A stretch of 64,000 bases of DNA from NCBI GenBank assembly GCA_965248335.1, contig CBDFIY010000003.1, positions 1,674,001 through 1,738,000 of the forward strand. The letters are read 5' to 3'. The DNA comes from CAKMZU01 sp965248335. GTDB lineage: Bacteria; Pseudomonadota; Gammaproteobacteria; Pseudomonadales; DT-91. Position numbers and translations under genes: made by a program. This document shows positions 43,304 through 52,738 of this stretch, one piece after another; position 1 is the stretch's first letter; every line of letters begins with the position of its first letter. The notes below the pieces were generated by a model that was given only the letters and a program-made list of their open reading frames with translations, was not told where the DNA came from and did not search any database.

Positions 43304-45472
43304 ATGGGTTATATCCGTTTAGAAAAAGACAGTGATGGCATCATCGAGTTGGTCATGGATCAACCAAATCAAAAAGTGAATACACTTGGCGATGAGTTTA
43401 TTGAAGCCATGTCACAAGCGGTTAACGATATCGCTGCACAAAAAGATAATATTAAAGGTGTGTACGTTCGTTCCGGCAAGCCAACCTTTTTTGGTGGTGG
43501 CGACTTAAACAAGCTGCTTGAAATGCCGACTGAAATGACACCAGAAGAAGCGACAAGCGCATTCGAAGGTATCATGAATGCAAAGGCATCGCTTCGTCAG
43601 CTAGAAACATTAGGCATTCCTGTTGCTGTGGGTCTTAACGGCGCAGCGCTGGGTGGCGGTTTTGAAATCGCTTTGGCCTGTCACTACCGAGTTGCAGTGA
43701 AAGACGCAAGCATGGGTTTACCTGAGGCGCAGTTGGGATTAATGCCGGGCGCTGATGGCGTGGTACGAATGACACGCATGCATGGTTTAACGAATGCTGT
43801 CACTTATATCTCGCAAGGAAAGCAGTTTAAAGGCGAAAAAGCCCTTGAAAAGCAATATTGTGATGAGCTTGCTGACAGCGAAGAAGATATGCACAAAAAA
43901 GCCAAGGCATGGATACTTGCTAACCCTGAAGCGCAACAGCCTTGGGATAAGCCTGGCTTTAAAATTCCTGGCGGTAGCCCTGCAGACAAAGAGATCGATC
44001 AAGGCCTGCAAGGCTTATTATTCTTTGGGCCTGTGAGTGTGATGACCAATACTTGGGGCAACTTCCCCGCAGCTAAGGCAATTTTTGCTTGTATCTCCGA
44101 TGTGGCACGTGTTGATTTTGAAACAGCACAAAAAATTGAAGCACGCTATTTCTTGACGCTAATGCGTTCAAACGTTGCTAAAAATATGATTAGCACCTTC
44201 TTCTTCCAAATGAATGCACTTAAAGCCGGTGCTAGTCGCCCAAGCTTTGATACAGTCCCTAAAACGGATTGTAAAAAATTGGGTATTTTGGGTGCAGGTC
44301 AAATGGGTGCAGGTATTGCTTTTGCTGCAGCTAAAACAGGTATTGAAGTTGTACTTAAAGACATCAGTCAAGAAAATGCCGATAAAGGTAAGGCTTATGC
44401 GCAAAGTGTTTGTGAAAAATTAGTCTCAAAAGGGCGTATGGATGAAGCGAAACAAGCGTCTATTTTGGGTTTGATTAAACCAAGTGCTGATGCTGCTGAC
44501 CTTGCTGGTTGCGATATCGTTGTCGAAGCGGTATTTGAAGACCGTAAAATTAAAGCGATTGTTACGCAAGAGACAGAAGCTGTAACAGATGCAAGCAGTG
44601 TTTTTGCATCAAATACATCATCGCTTCCGATTACCGGTCTTGCTGAAGCATCTAGTCGCCCAGAAAACTTCATTGGTATGCACTTTTTTTCACCGGCCGA
44701 AAAAATGCCATTGGTAGAGATTATCAAAGGTGATAAAACAACGGATGAAGCTTTAGCGAAAGCGTTTGATCTAGCAATTAAGTTGGGTAAAAATCCGATT
44801 GTTGTCAATGATGGAGAGGGCTTCTTTACCACACGCGTAATCGCGACAACCATTCAGCAAGGTGCTGAGATGGTGCTTGAGGGCATTAACCCTGTTGTTA
44901 TCGAAAATGCCGCCAAACAGAATGGCTCGCCTGTAGGTCCATTAGCCGCAATTGATGAGATATCTCAAGCAACGGCTTACAAGAATGGTCAGCAGATGAA
45001 GGCTGATAAAGAGGTGCGTGGCGAGAAAGTTGAAGATAACCCTGCGTCAATCTTGGTTGGCAAGATGGTTGAAGATTTCGACCGTAAAGGTAAGGTGTTC
45101 GGCGGTGGTTATTACGACTACCCAGAGGGCGGTAAAAAGCACATCTGGCCTGGCATGAAAGAGCACTTTGCGCCTAATGGTTACAAAGAGATTCCTTTCG
45201 AGGACGTGCAAGATCGACTAACGTTTTGCCAAGCGTTGGAAGCTGTACGCACAATGGAGGATAATGTTGTTTTTGCGGCGGCAGATGGCAATATCGGTTC
45301 TATTATGGGTATAGGTTACCCTGCGCAAACGGGCGGTGTTTTCCAGCATATTAACTCTTATGGTGTTAAAGCCTTTGCAGAGCGTGCTGAGTATCTTTAC
45401 CAGAACTACGGCGATGCGTTTAAAGTGCCTGTGTTATTGCTTGAAAAAGCAGAGAAGAACGACAACTTTTAA
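43304..45472 (+). CDS. Multifunctional enoyl-CoA hydratase/3-hydroxyacyl-CoA dehydrogenase (FadJ-like)
   Basis: A 722-residue partner of the preceding thiolase. The crotonase half has NGAALGGGFEIALACHYRV near residue 107 and GLPEAQLGLMPGADGVVRM; the dehydrogenase half has ILGAGQMGAGIAFAAAKTG near 327 and GMHFFSPAEKMPLVEII near 461. It starts MGYIRLEKDSDGIIELVMD and lacks the N-terminal pattern of E. coli FadB. A terminator hairpin follows, converging with a minus-strand gene. Together with fadBA this gives the cell two sets of fatty acid oxidation enzymes. Confidence 0.92.
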   Translation: MGYIRLEKDSDGIIELVMDQPNQKVNTLGDEFIEAMSQAVNDIAAQKDNIKGVYVRSGKPTFFGGGDLNKLLEMPTEMTPEEATSAFEGIMNAKASLRQLETLGIPVAVGLNGAALGGGFEIALACHYRVAVKDASMGLPEAQLGLMPGADGVVRMTRMHGLTNAVTYISQGKQFKGEKALEKQYCDELADSEEDMHKKAKAWILANPEAQQPWDKPGFKIPGGSPADKEIDQGLQGLLFFGPVSVMTNTWGNFPAAKAIFACISDVARVDFETAQKIEARYFLTLMRSNVAKNMISTFFFQMNALKAGASRPSFDTVPKTDCKKLGILGAGQMGAGIAFAAAKTGIEVVLKDISQENADKGKAYAQSVCEKLVSKGRMDEAKQASILGLIKPSADAADLAGCDIVVEAVFEDRKIKAIVTQETEAVTDASSVFASNTSSLPITGLAEASSRPENFIGMHFFSPAEKMPLVEIIKGDKTTDEALAKAFDLAIKLGKNPIVVNDGEGFFTTRVIATTIQQGAEMVLEGINPVVIENAAKQNGSPVGPLAAIDEISQATAYKNGQQMKADKEVRGEKVEDNPASILVGKMVEDFDRKGKVFGGGYYDYPEGGKKHIWPGMKEHFAPNGYKEIPFEDVQDRLTFCQALEAVRTMEDNVVFAAADGNIGSIMGIGYPAQTGGVFQHINSYGVKAFAERAEYLYQNYGDAFKVPVLLLEKAEKNDNF

Positions 45473-45491
45473 ATAGCGTCAGCTATAAATA

Positions 45492-45514
45492 AAGGCAGGA
45501 TTCTTTCCTGCCTT
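45492..45514. terminator. Bidirectional hairpin between converging genes
   Basis: AAGGCAGGA/TCCTGCCTT, nine perfect pairs around TTCTT, between the plus-strand multifunctional enzyme and the minus-strand MFS gene. AT-rich sequence lies on both sides rather than a long T run. Confidence 0.8.
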
Positions 45515-45541
45515 GTATTCTCCTCCTTCCTCAAAACGTAT

Positions 45542-47107
45542 TTAATTGTCCTTGCTTGTCAGTTTTATCTTAATTCTATTCTCATCTTCTGTGATAGATA
45601 CATCAATAGATTGCGTTGATTTTTCCTCGTAGGGCATAGCCAATAAGGATTGATCATTAACCAGCCACGAATGTGCTTTCCCTGAATAGGCTAAATTATT
45701 GTTCTCTCTGTGCTGATACTTTTTGATTCGCCGTGGATAAAAAGCCTGGAGGATAAGTTGTGTTTTTTGGTTTGTTGAGTGGCAGTGGAACCATATTTCT
45801 TCGGAGCCTGTCAGGTTATCAAAACCTTCGATGTCATATTTTTTACCTGAGGTGGTTAACTTCCCTTTCATTGCGGTAAAGCTATGTGGCGCTTTTATTA
45901 ATAAATAACCAATACCCACGATAGCCGTTGCACCTATAAGAAATAATATATTAAATGCATCAATATTCATGATAGAAAATACAATAGTTATGATAAGGCA
46001 TAACACCATAGCGATGTTTTTAATAAGATTTAAAGACGCAAGGTTTTTGCCAATTTCATCTTTTTTTGCACAGAACTGGAAAATGGTATTTAAGGGGACG
46101 ACAAAAATACCGCCAAAAAAACCTATTGCAGCAAAGAGGAAGAAAACGGCAGTGATAACAGAAATAAAAGGTAAAAGGAGCAACGACAAGATAATTGCAA
46201 TACCAGCAAAAGGAACTAAAGCGAGACTGATCTGGTTTTTTAGCAGGGCGCTGGTTAATGATGACCCTATCATGATGCCGAAGCCGAGCGTCAGCATTAA
46301 CGCTTGAATGATGATGGTATTGTCAATATCTAAAACGTCTTCAGCAAAGCTCGGATACGTTGCCAGTAACATTTGCCCAACAGACCAAAATGCGCATAAG
46401 CCTATGACGACAGGCCAAAGTAATTCGTCATGTTTAATGGTGGCTACACTGTGATTGCTTGTGATGTGCTTTTGTTGGCTTACTGCTGCTATAAGTGGGA
46501 TACGCCATGCCAAGATTAATTCGATAAGACTCATTAAGATGAGTAAGAGCCCTAAGGGGTAAAGCGTCTTTAAGATAACTTGCGGTGTTGCCTCGGCAAT
46601 GTTTGGGTAAAGTGCTTCAAACAGGAGGGTAAATGAAAAGCTGCCGAATAAGATACCTAAAGTAACAAGCGTTTGTGCTTTAGCATTGGCTGTTGTCAGT
46701 GCGCTATTGGGTGCCATTTCTCGAATCAGCCCGTACTTTGCAGGGGATACAAAGGCACTTTGTACGGCGAGTATGAATGTTAAACCAAAAGAGAGCCAAA
46801 ACCAGCCCAGAAGATAGCTGATGAAAATAAATACCGATATTAATAATGCAAAAACAGCTGCATAACGGACGACTTGTGTTTTTGCATACTTATCGGAAAT
46901 AAACCCGGCAGACCGATAGAAGAAGATAAAAGGTAATAAGATGAGGCCATTGATGATGGCGGTGAGTGCAATTTGTGTTGAGCCGTCATAGACTTTAAAA
47001 ACCGTGTTTTGCAGCGTTATTTTATGGCCTAAATCAATAAAACTATTGATGAACATAATGCCCATCAATGGTGATAGCCCGATGATTTTTTGTTGTAGTT
47101 TTTTCAT
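45542..47107 (-). CDS. MFS transporter, LplT-like, with a long soluble C-terminal tail
   Basis: A 521-residue major facilitator protein. The start, LSPLMGIMFINSFIDLGHKITLQNTVFKVYDGS, and SAFVSPAKYGLIREMAPN near residue 125 resemble LplT, the lysophospholipid flippase, and the transporter half of Aas-type fusions. About twelve hydrophobic segments end near residue 410. The last 110 residues (FTAMKGKLTTSGKKYDIEGF to the end) form a hydrophilic domain with no recognised family, unusual for LplT. Its start lies 15 bases after the esterase gene, so the two form an operon, with the esterase first. Confidence 0.82.
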   Translation of the reverse strand: MKKLQQKIIGLSPLMGIMFINSFIDLGHKITLQNTVFKVYDGSTQIALTAIINGLILLPFIFFYRSAGFISDKYAKTQVVRYAAVFALLISVFIFISYLLGWFWLSFGLTFILAVQSAFVSPAKYGLIREMAPNSALTTANAKAQTLVTLGILFGSFSFTLLFEALYPNIAEATPQVILKTLYPLGLLLILMSLIELILAWRIPLIAAVSQQKHITSNHSVATIKHDELLWPVVIGLCAFWSVGQMLLATYPSFAEDVLDIDNTIIIQALMLTLGFGIMIGSSLTSALLKNQISLALVPFAGIAIILSLLLLPFISVITAVFFLFAAIGFFGGIFVVPLNTIFQFCAKKDEIGKNLASLNLIKNIAMVLCLIITIVFSIMNIDAFNILFLIGATAIVGIGYLLIKAPHSFTAMKGKLTTSGKKYDIEGFDNLTGSEEIWFHCHSTNQKTQLILQAFYPRRIKKYQHRENNNLAYSGKAHSWLVNDQSLLAMPYEEKSTQSIDVSITEDENRIKIKLTSKDN

Positions 47108-47122
47108 TAGTCCATTAAATCA

Positions 47123-48379
47123 TCAATCCGTAAATTCAACCCTGAGATAATCATGGTAAATGATTTCTGAAAATTTATGTGCTGCTTTTATTGCTTCCAA
47201 GCAATGAGGCGAATAAAAGAGATCAAAGGCATGTTGTGCGTAGGGTATCTCGACATATAAGCATAGGTTTTTAGATACAGCTTTGGCATCTTTGACGAAG
47301 GACTGTGCTTCTTCCGCGAATGCTAAGGTATCTAGATCGCCTTGTATCACCAAAAAAGGTGGCCGGTCTTCATGCAGTTGGTGGATCGGCGATGCTAGTT
47401 GCCATATGGCTTTATCAGTTTTCATGCTTGACGGCATAATGTTTTTTTCTAAAAAGGCTTCTAGTGGCACAGATTGTCGATGGTTATATTTATCGGTAAA
47501 ATCATAAACACCGTAAAAAGGAATACATGCACGTATGTTGGGTAACGTACTGGTTTCAAATCCGGGTTGGAGTTTTTCTTTATATTTATTATCTGTTAGC
47601 GCAAGTAAGGAGGCTAAGTGACCACCCGCAGAGCCACCAGTACAGATCACGAAATTAGGGTCACCGCCATAATTCTCTATGTGTTCTTGAATCCATTTTA
47701 GCGCTTGCTTGCAATCGATGAGAGGGTCGGGGAATTTAGCATCTGGACTAAGTCGGTAATTAATGACGACAAAAATCCAGCCGGCAGAAACAAGTTTATC
47801 ACGTAGCGGCAATGCTTGATGCTCGGAGTAACCAAGCATCCATCCACCGCCATGGATTTGTAACATAACAGGCATGGGTGTATCTCGATTATTTTCAGGC
47901 TCATAAACCCTTAATGTCTGCTGCGGGTGGTCACCATAAGCGATATCTTTGTGCGTAAGCATCTGCTTTGTTTTAAAACGAAAAGGCTTGAGCCACTGAT
48001 GCTTAGATACACCTTTGTTGATTAGGGATAAGCGAGGATTAGCAGATTCATTTAACGCATTCTTGGTGAGGTTGTCAGAGAAGGCTTGCTTAAATATCTC
48101 CTTGGTAGAAAGCGACTCATTATGAAGACACCAAAGCATGAAGGCGTTATAGGCACAAAGGCCAAACCCCAGAACGGTGTTGATCGTCCAGTTTGTGACA
48201 TCGCCTACCGCCATAATCATCAGGACAATATTAATCAGTGCATGGAGCCATGCGAGCTCCAATATACTGGCACCGATAATGAATTGTAAGATAACAACAC
48301 CTTTGTATCGATAGCTGCGTTTTGCGATGAAAATGAAGATCCATCCGATAATGGAAAAAAAGAAAATTAAGCTCGCCAT
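47123..48379 (-). CDS. Membrane-anchored alpha/beta hydrolase (hormone-sensitive-lipase/carboxylesterase type)
   Basis: A 418-residue protein. The first 100 residues hold about four membrane segments (LIFFFSIIGWIFIFIA and others), followed by a soluble esterase domain. The oxyanion motif IHGGGWMLGYSEH (near 174), the nucleophile elbow GGSAGGHLASLLAL (near 246), an Asp in QGDLDTLAF and the His in YAQHAFDLF complete the catalytic triad. Pairing with an LplT-like transporter suggests a lipid ester or acyl substrate, which is inference. The closest families are para-nitrobenzyl and HSL-type esterases. Confidence 0.85.
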   Translation of the reverse strand: MASLIFFFSIIGWIFIFIAKRSYRYKGVVILQFIIGASILELAWLHALINIVLMIMAVGDVTNWTINTVLGFGLCAYNAFMLWCLHNESLSTKEIFKQAFSDNLTKNALNESANPRLSLINKGVSKHQWLKPFRFKTKQMLTHKDIAYGDHPQQTLRVYEPENNRDTPMPVMLQIHGGGWMLGYSEHQALPLRDKLVSAGWIFVVINYRLSPDAKFPDPLIDCKQALKWIQEHIENYGGDPNFVICTGGSAGGHLASLLALTDNKYKEKLQPGFETSTLPNIRACIPFYGVYDFTDKYNHRQSVPLEAFLEKNIMPSSMKTDKAIWQLASPIHQLHEDRPPFLVIQGDLDTLAFAEEAQSFVKDAKAVSKNLCLYVEIPYAQHAFDLFYSPHCLEAIKAAHKFSEIIYHDYLRVEFTD

Positions 48380-48610
48380 AAATGCACTTCTTACTTTTGA
48401 TATTAAGACAATAATAGAGGGCTATTGAAGCAAAGCCAAGAAAGCTTTCTTGCGTATAGATCTTCTCTCTATAGTGTTGGTGGAATGTGGCATTGATGCT
48501 GGCACTAAGGCATTTTTCTTAGTTCTGAATTAGCCCTTATTCGTAGTAAGCGATTAATCTGCAACCATGATAAAATCTGTATATTGAAGATCAAACTGGC
48601 GACGCAAGAG

Positions 48611-48994
48611 ATGGATTTAGATTCCGAAGAAAATATATGTACGTTTGTTGATGCCTTTTACAGTAAGGTGCTTGCTGATGAAGTGCTAAAACCTATTTTT
48701 ATTGATGGCGCAAAAATAAACTTGCGTACACATAAAGCTATCATTGTTTCTTATTGGAAAAAGTTATTGTTGGGCGACAAGTCTTATAACAGACATACCA
48801 TGAACATTCATCGTGCTGTTCATAAAGATTCGCCCTTTACTGAGGAGGCTTTTAAACGATGGTTGTATTTATTTATACAAACAGCTGAAGAAAACTGTAG
48901 AGGCCCATTCTCTCAGCGGGCTGTTAATATTGCATCCTCCATTGCCAAAAATATGCAGGGTTCATTGCTTAATCCTCATAATCCTTTAACTTAA
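48611..48994 (+). CDS. Group III truncated haemoglobin
   Basis: A 127-residue 2-on-2 globin-like haem protein of the group III class, which may bind or detoxify oxygen, nitric oxide or related ligands. Features: FVDAFYSKVLADEVLKPIF near 12-30, FWxxLL replaced by YWKKLLLGDKSY, the proximal His in NIHRAVHKDSPFTEEAFKRWL near 68-72, and a final helix RAVNIASSIAKNMQ. The start is uncertain: ATG 48611 is used; a TTG at 48584 is possible. It stands divergent to the esterase, and the remnant ISL3 copy begins eight bases after its stop. Confidence 0.83.
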   Translation: MDLDSEENICTFVDAFYSKVLADEVLKPIFIDGAKINLRTHKAIIVSYWKKLLLGDKSYNRHTMNIHRAVHKDSPFTEEAFKRWLYLFIQTAEENCRGPFSQRAVNIASSIAKNMQGSLLNPHNPLT

Positions 48995-49104
48995 AATATT
49001 TGGGGCTTTCGCAGGTTGGCTGGCGGTAGATCGTTGAAAATTTTAATCGTATCCTAGAGTTAAAGGAGTAATAGACCATTTAACATTTTTCTGAAGGATC
49101 AGAC

Positions 49105-49396
49105 ATGTCTAGCGCTCCCTCATTATCACCAATGTACTCATTTCCAGGATGGATAGTTGATGATATTAATATCAACTGGAAAGCCTCTGAAGCAATAGTT
49201 TCATTACGTAAAGATGGACGTATTAAGAAGATTAAATGCAGTCAGTGCAATCATGCGATGACAGTGGCTCGAAAAAAAGAACGCTTCGTACAGGATGTGC
49301 CGCTGGGAGAGCTCAAGGTGATATTAACCTTCACTGCCTGCCAAATGTATTGTTCTCGTTGCCATCGCTTTGAAACAAAAACGCCGCCGGGTTCCC
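49105..49396 (+). pseudogene. ISL3 transposase, N-terminal fragment
   Basis: Encodes the N-terminal zinc-ribbon part (CSQCNHAMTVARKKERFVQDVPLG, then CSRCHRFETKTPPG), identical but for two residues to the second copy. After TPPG the frame runs into foreign sequence and continues only to a stop at 49474-49476, so no transposase can be made. Confidence 0.88.
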
Positions 49397-49497
49397 CCTG
49401 TGTCAGGATACTTGTCGCCTCTAAAATTTTAATTAGAGGCATGAAAAATGAGAAAATTATTTACCCATCCGTTTAAGATACAGGCAATAGAAAAGGC
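49394..49497 (+). mobile_element. IS3-family-like left end inside the ISL3 remnant
   Basis: A segment starting CCCCCTGTGTCAGGATACTT contains a possible IS3-type terminal repeat and the start of a small frame MRKLFTHPFKIQAIEKA, which is like IS3-family OrfA starts. It is joined in frame to the ISL3 transposase end, giving a 48-residue chimeric frame at 49448-49594. It looks like a deletion scar between two elements, not a functional gene. Confidence 0.6.
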
Positions 49498-49616
49498 ATT
49501 TAACGGCGTCATCAAGCGTATTGTTTATAAGGCATGTGGATATAACGACATGGAGTATTTGTATCTAAAAATACGTCAGGAAGCTATAACATGATCAGCC
49601 AACCTGCGAAAGCGCC

Positions 49617-50172
49617 TGAAAAACATCAGATTATTGCCAGTGCATTAACTAAAAAAGAGGTTGGTGACCCAACGGTATTGCCTGAGTTACTTGATCAAAT
49701 TGACGAATTTGAGATCATTATGGCAGAGGGTGCCTATGATAGCCAAAAGGTTTATGCGCAAGTTTTACAAAAACAACCAGAAACGAATATTGTCATACCG
49801 CCGCCGAAAAATGCAGTAAAAAATGCAAGCGAGCATGCGATGAGAAATCAGCATGTTGATACAATCAATGAGCGAGGCAGGATGGCCTAGCAAAAAGAAA
49901 CGAATGATGGATTGAGGGCATTAGTTGAACTGGCGATGCTGCGATTCAAAACTATCATTGGTCCGAAGCTAAAATCTCGTGAGTTAGCTCAGCAAAGAAC
50001 AGAGGCAGAGGTTTCCGTTCGCGTGTTGAATTTGATGGCTGGGCTTGGCGCCAGTATCCATCAAAGTAGCATGAGAAATATCGACCACGGGGACTGTTTA
50101 GCCGATTTTCTTATTTATTCAACAACGCCTCTGTTTAATAGATCTTCCTTGGCCATCAACCGGAAGCGATAG
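49617..50172 (+). pseudogene. IS5-family transposase C-terminal remnant, with an internal stop
   Basis: Two frames in the same phase, separated by a TAG at 49888-49890: LPELLDQIDEFEIIMAEGAYDSQKVYAQ (DDE domain, second Asp), then RMA-stop-QKETNDG and VELAMLRFKTIIGPKLKSRELAQQRTEAEVSVR, the YxxxExxRxR-like C-terminal part. A TGG tryptophan probably mutated to TAG. The N-terminal half of the transposase is missing, so this is dead. It lies directly after the ISL3 remnant. Confidence 0.82.
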
Positions 50173-51701
50173 TTTTTTGGGAAAGCTTTTAATTAAACAG
50201 GAATTTCAAACCTGACGCCTGTGCAGCATGTTTGCAGCAAGCAAACCCAATAGTTTAACCGTACAGGAAGTCAGTAATATAAGTACCGACATCGCCGCCG
50301 CCGAAGCCATATAACCGCTTTCATCCAAATGCATAACCGATACAGAGGCCGGTATGCTACTGCTGCTATAAAGGAAAACAACGGCGCTTGTGGTCGTCAT
50401 CGCATTAACAAATAGATAAACAAAAACATCGATTAATACCGGCAGGCTCATCGGGAAAATAATACGGGCAATAAACACAGGCTTGGCTATTTTCAGTGAG
50501 GCTGCCGCGCCTTCCAATTCTATTGGCATGTTTTTAAAGGCGGTGACACACATCAGGTGTGCGACAGAATAGAGGTGAACAATGGTACAGATAACCAGCA
50601 GTGCCATGGTCCCATATAAACCGTTTAATGGATTAACTGATGCGGTAAAAAACATGATATAGCCTATGCCTAATACCAGCCCGGGTACTGCCAGCGGCAA
50701 CATCGTCAGTTGCCTAATGAACATTTTTAAAAATATAAACCCACTGCTTCTCTCGGTAAAATAAGCACCCAGAAAAACAATAAATACACCAAACGTTGCT
50801 GTCAGTAGCCCCAATGTTAAGCTGTTATAAAAGGGCGAAAAGCCATAACTAGATACCGCCGACAAATTATAATGATTCAGTGTCAGGCCCGTATTATATG
50901 GCCAGAAGCTAACAAAAGAGCCGTAAACCGCCATGCCAACAATCGTTACGATGGCAATCATTATCAGCCAGGTGACTACTGCCATGTAGCTGTGTATCCA
51001 TGGCAGTGATCGCGGCGAAGCGTCAGTCGCCTGACTGCTTCCCATATTGGGCATTTTCCTTTTTAGCCAAGCATCAATACTGAAGGTAAGCATGGCAGGC
51101 AGTAATAACGCCATCGCAGCCACCGCGCTCATGCCAAAATTCTGCTGACCTATAGCCAGTTTGTAGATGTCGGTTGCCAAAACATTGGTTTTCCCACCGA
51201 TAATCTTGGCCACGCCAAAATCACAGATGGCGAGGGTAAATACGGTAATAAAGGCACTGATCACGCCGAACTTGGCGCTCGGAAGCGTCACCGTCATAAA
51301 GGTTTTGAGCGGCGATGTTTTCATTACCGTGGCGGTCTCATAAAGCCGGCCATCAATCTGGCGTAAACCTGTCTGCATCAGCAGTAAGGCGTGTGGAAAA
51401 CACCAGAATACCAGCCCGCTAATAATCCCGCCCTTACCATAAATACTCGCATCACCGATAAAGGGCTTCATAACCCCCTGATTGCCAAAAAGATAAATCA
51501 GGGCAATGGCCGGCAACATTGACGGTGCTAAAATAGGCAGTAACCCTATAACCTTCATAAGGCCTTTGAACCGCAAGCAGCTGCGCTGAATGACATAAGC
51601 AACAATAAAAGCCAGACTGGATGTGATAAGGGCAACGCTTAAGCCAATTTCCATCGTTGTTAAGAAGGACTGTATCAGGTGAGGCGTTTGTGCGTATTCA
51701 A

Positions 51702-51709
51702 TAAAATTT
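51702..51709 (+). repeat. Left 8-bp target-site duplication of the IS1595-family element
   Basis: TAAAATTT, identical to 52731-52738, the length expected for IS1595-family insertion. Confidence 0.93.
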
Positions 51710-52730
51710 CCTGATTACCCATAAGCCTCAGCCATCGTAAGGAACTTATATGGCATTGGAGGCGTTTTTAGCGCTACGGACATAAACCGCGGAAGCAATG
51801 CCTTCAAATTAAAACGACGATTAAAGCGATAACAAAACTCAGCCAGGTATCGTGGCAAATGCCTTGGGCTAATGGAATGATAAGCGCCATGCATAGACGT
51901 TTTGATGTTGCCGATTATTGTGTTAACCCACTTAAACTCTTCGAGGTTAACGCAATCAGGCCCACCACCAGTGACAAATTTGTTGTGGGTACAATTAGCG
52001 TCTTTGATGGCATTAAAGCAAGCAAGGCCATCAGAAATCACAGTGCTTCCTTCCTTTACATGCCTCTTGGCCCATCGTTTTATCTCATTAAGCGTAAACC
52101 CCTCAACGACATTCATATTCATGCTAATTGGCTTACCCTCATCATCAAGAGAAACCGCTGTGATGTAGGGTGTTTTATTAGAAGATCCACGTCCACGCTT
52201 TCCGCCTCTTTGCTCTCCTCCCCAATAAACATCATCCACTTGAATAAAACCCGACAAAGGTTTGCTATCATCCCGCTCCTTCATTGCCTGCATGACTTTA
52301 TGCTTAACTGACCATGCCGTATTGTACCCGACACCTAGTTGGCGTTTTAATGCCAATATCGATAATCCAGTTTTTGACTGGGTGAGTAAGTGAATAGCAA
52401 GAAACCATGTCTTTAATGGTAGCTTTGTACCTGCGAATAAAGTCCTGCTCGTTAGTGATGTTTGATGGTGACATTTATTGCATTGATACAGGGCTCTGCT
52501 TTTAAGCTTGCAATAGGATGTCGAGTGACAATCGGGACAAGTAAAGCCGTTGGGCCACCTCCAGTTAAAGAGTGCCGCTTCGCATTGCATCTCTGATCCA
52601 TAATCTCTAAACAGATCTGAAAGGCTGTAGCCTTTTTGGAATTGAACCGTATTTTTAGACATGTGAACACCTCAACGATACTGTTCTTGACCGCAAGTGT
52701 AACAGTAGCTGAGCTTTAGGGGTAATCAGG
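51710..52730 (-). mobile_element. Complete IS1595-family insertion sequence
   Basis: 1,021 bases with inverted ends: left CCTGATTACCCATAAGCCTC and right, inverted, CCTGATTACCCCTAAAGCTC, about 18 of 20 identical. Perfect 8-bp direct repeats flank it. It holds one intact transposase gene, so insertion is recent. It splits the permease gene of the phosphonate transporter. Confidence 0.95.
51715..52662 (-). CDS. IS1595-family (ISXO2-like) transposase
   Basis: A 315-residue intact transposase. The N-terminal zinc ribbon is CPDCHSTSYCKLKSRALYQCNKC (near residues 42-65); the DDE/ISXO2-like catalytic domain has Asp in GFIQVDDVYWGG near 140, Asp in TVISDGLACFNAIK near 208 and later Asn/Glu-type residues in KWVNTIIGNIKTSMHGAYHSI. 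The stop codon falls within the left terminal repeat. The strand is the same as that of the disrupted permease. Nothing suggests cargo genes. Confidence 0.93.
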   Translation of the reverse strand: MSKNTVQFQKGYSLSDLFRDYGSEMQCEAALFNWRWPNGFTCPDCHSTSYCKLKSRALYQCNKCHHQTSLTSRTLFAGTKLPLKTWFLAIHLLTQSKTGLSILALKRQLGVGYNTAWSVKHKVMQAMKERDDSKPLSGFIQVDDVYWGGEQRGGKRGRGSSNKTPYITAVSLDDEGKPISMNMNVVEGFTLNEIKRWAKRHVKEGSTVISDGLACFNAIKDANCTHNKFVTGGGPDCVNLEEFKWVNTIIGNIKTSMHGAYHSISPRHLPRYLAEFCYRFNRRFNLKALLPRFMSVALKTPPMPYKFLTMAEAYG

Positions 52731-52738
52731 TAAAATTT
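52731..52738 (+). repeat. Right 8-bp target-site duplication of the IS1595-family element
   Basis: TAAAATTT immediately after the right terminal repeat; pairs with 51702-51709. Confidence 0.93.

Larger units (their letters stand above)
49002..49616 (+). mobile_element. ISL3-family element, first copy, internally deleted remnant
   Basis: Ends in GGGGCTTTCGCAGGTTGGCT and, inverted, GGCGCTTTCGCAGGTTGGCT, the same termini as the longer copy at 55,123. About 800 bases of transposase gene are missing from the middle and replaced by a roughly 100-base piece of another element (49,394-49,497). No target duplication is visible (flanks AAATATTT and TGAAAAAC). The first part is about 97 per cent identical to the second copy by eye. 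Confidence 0.85.
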
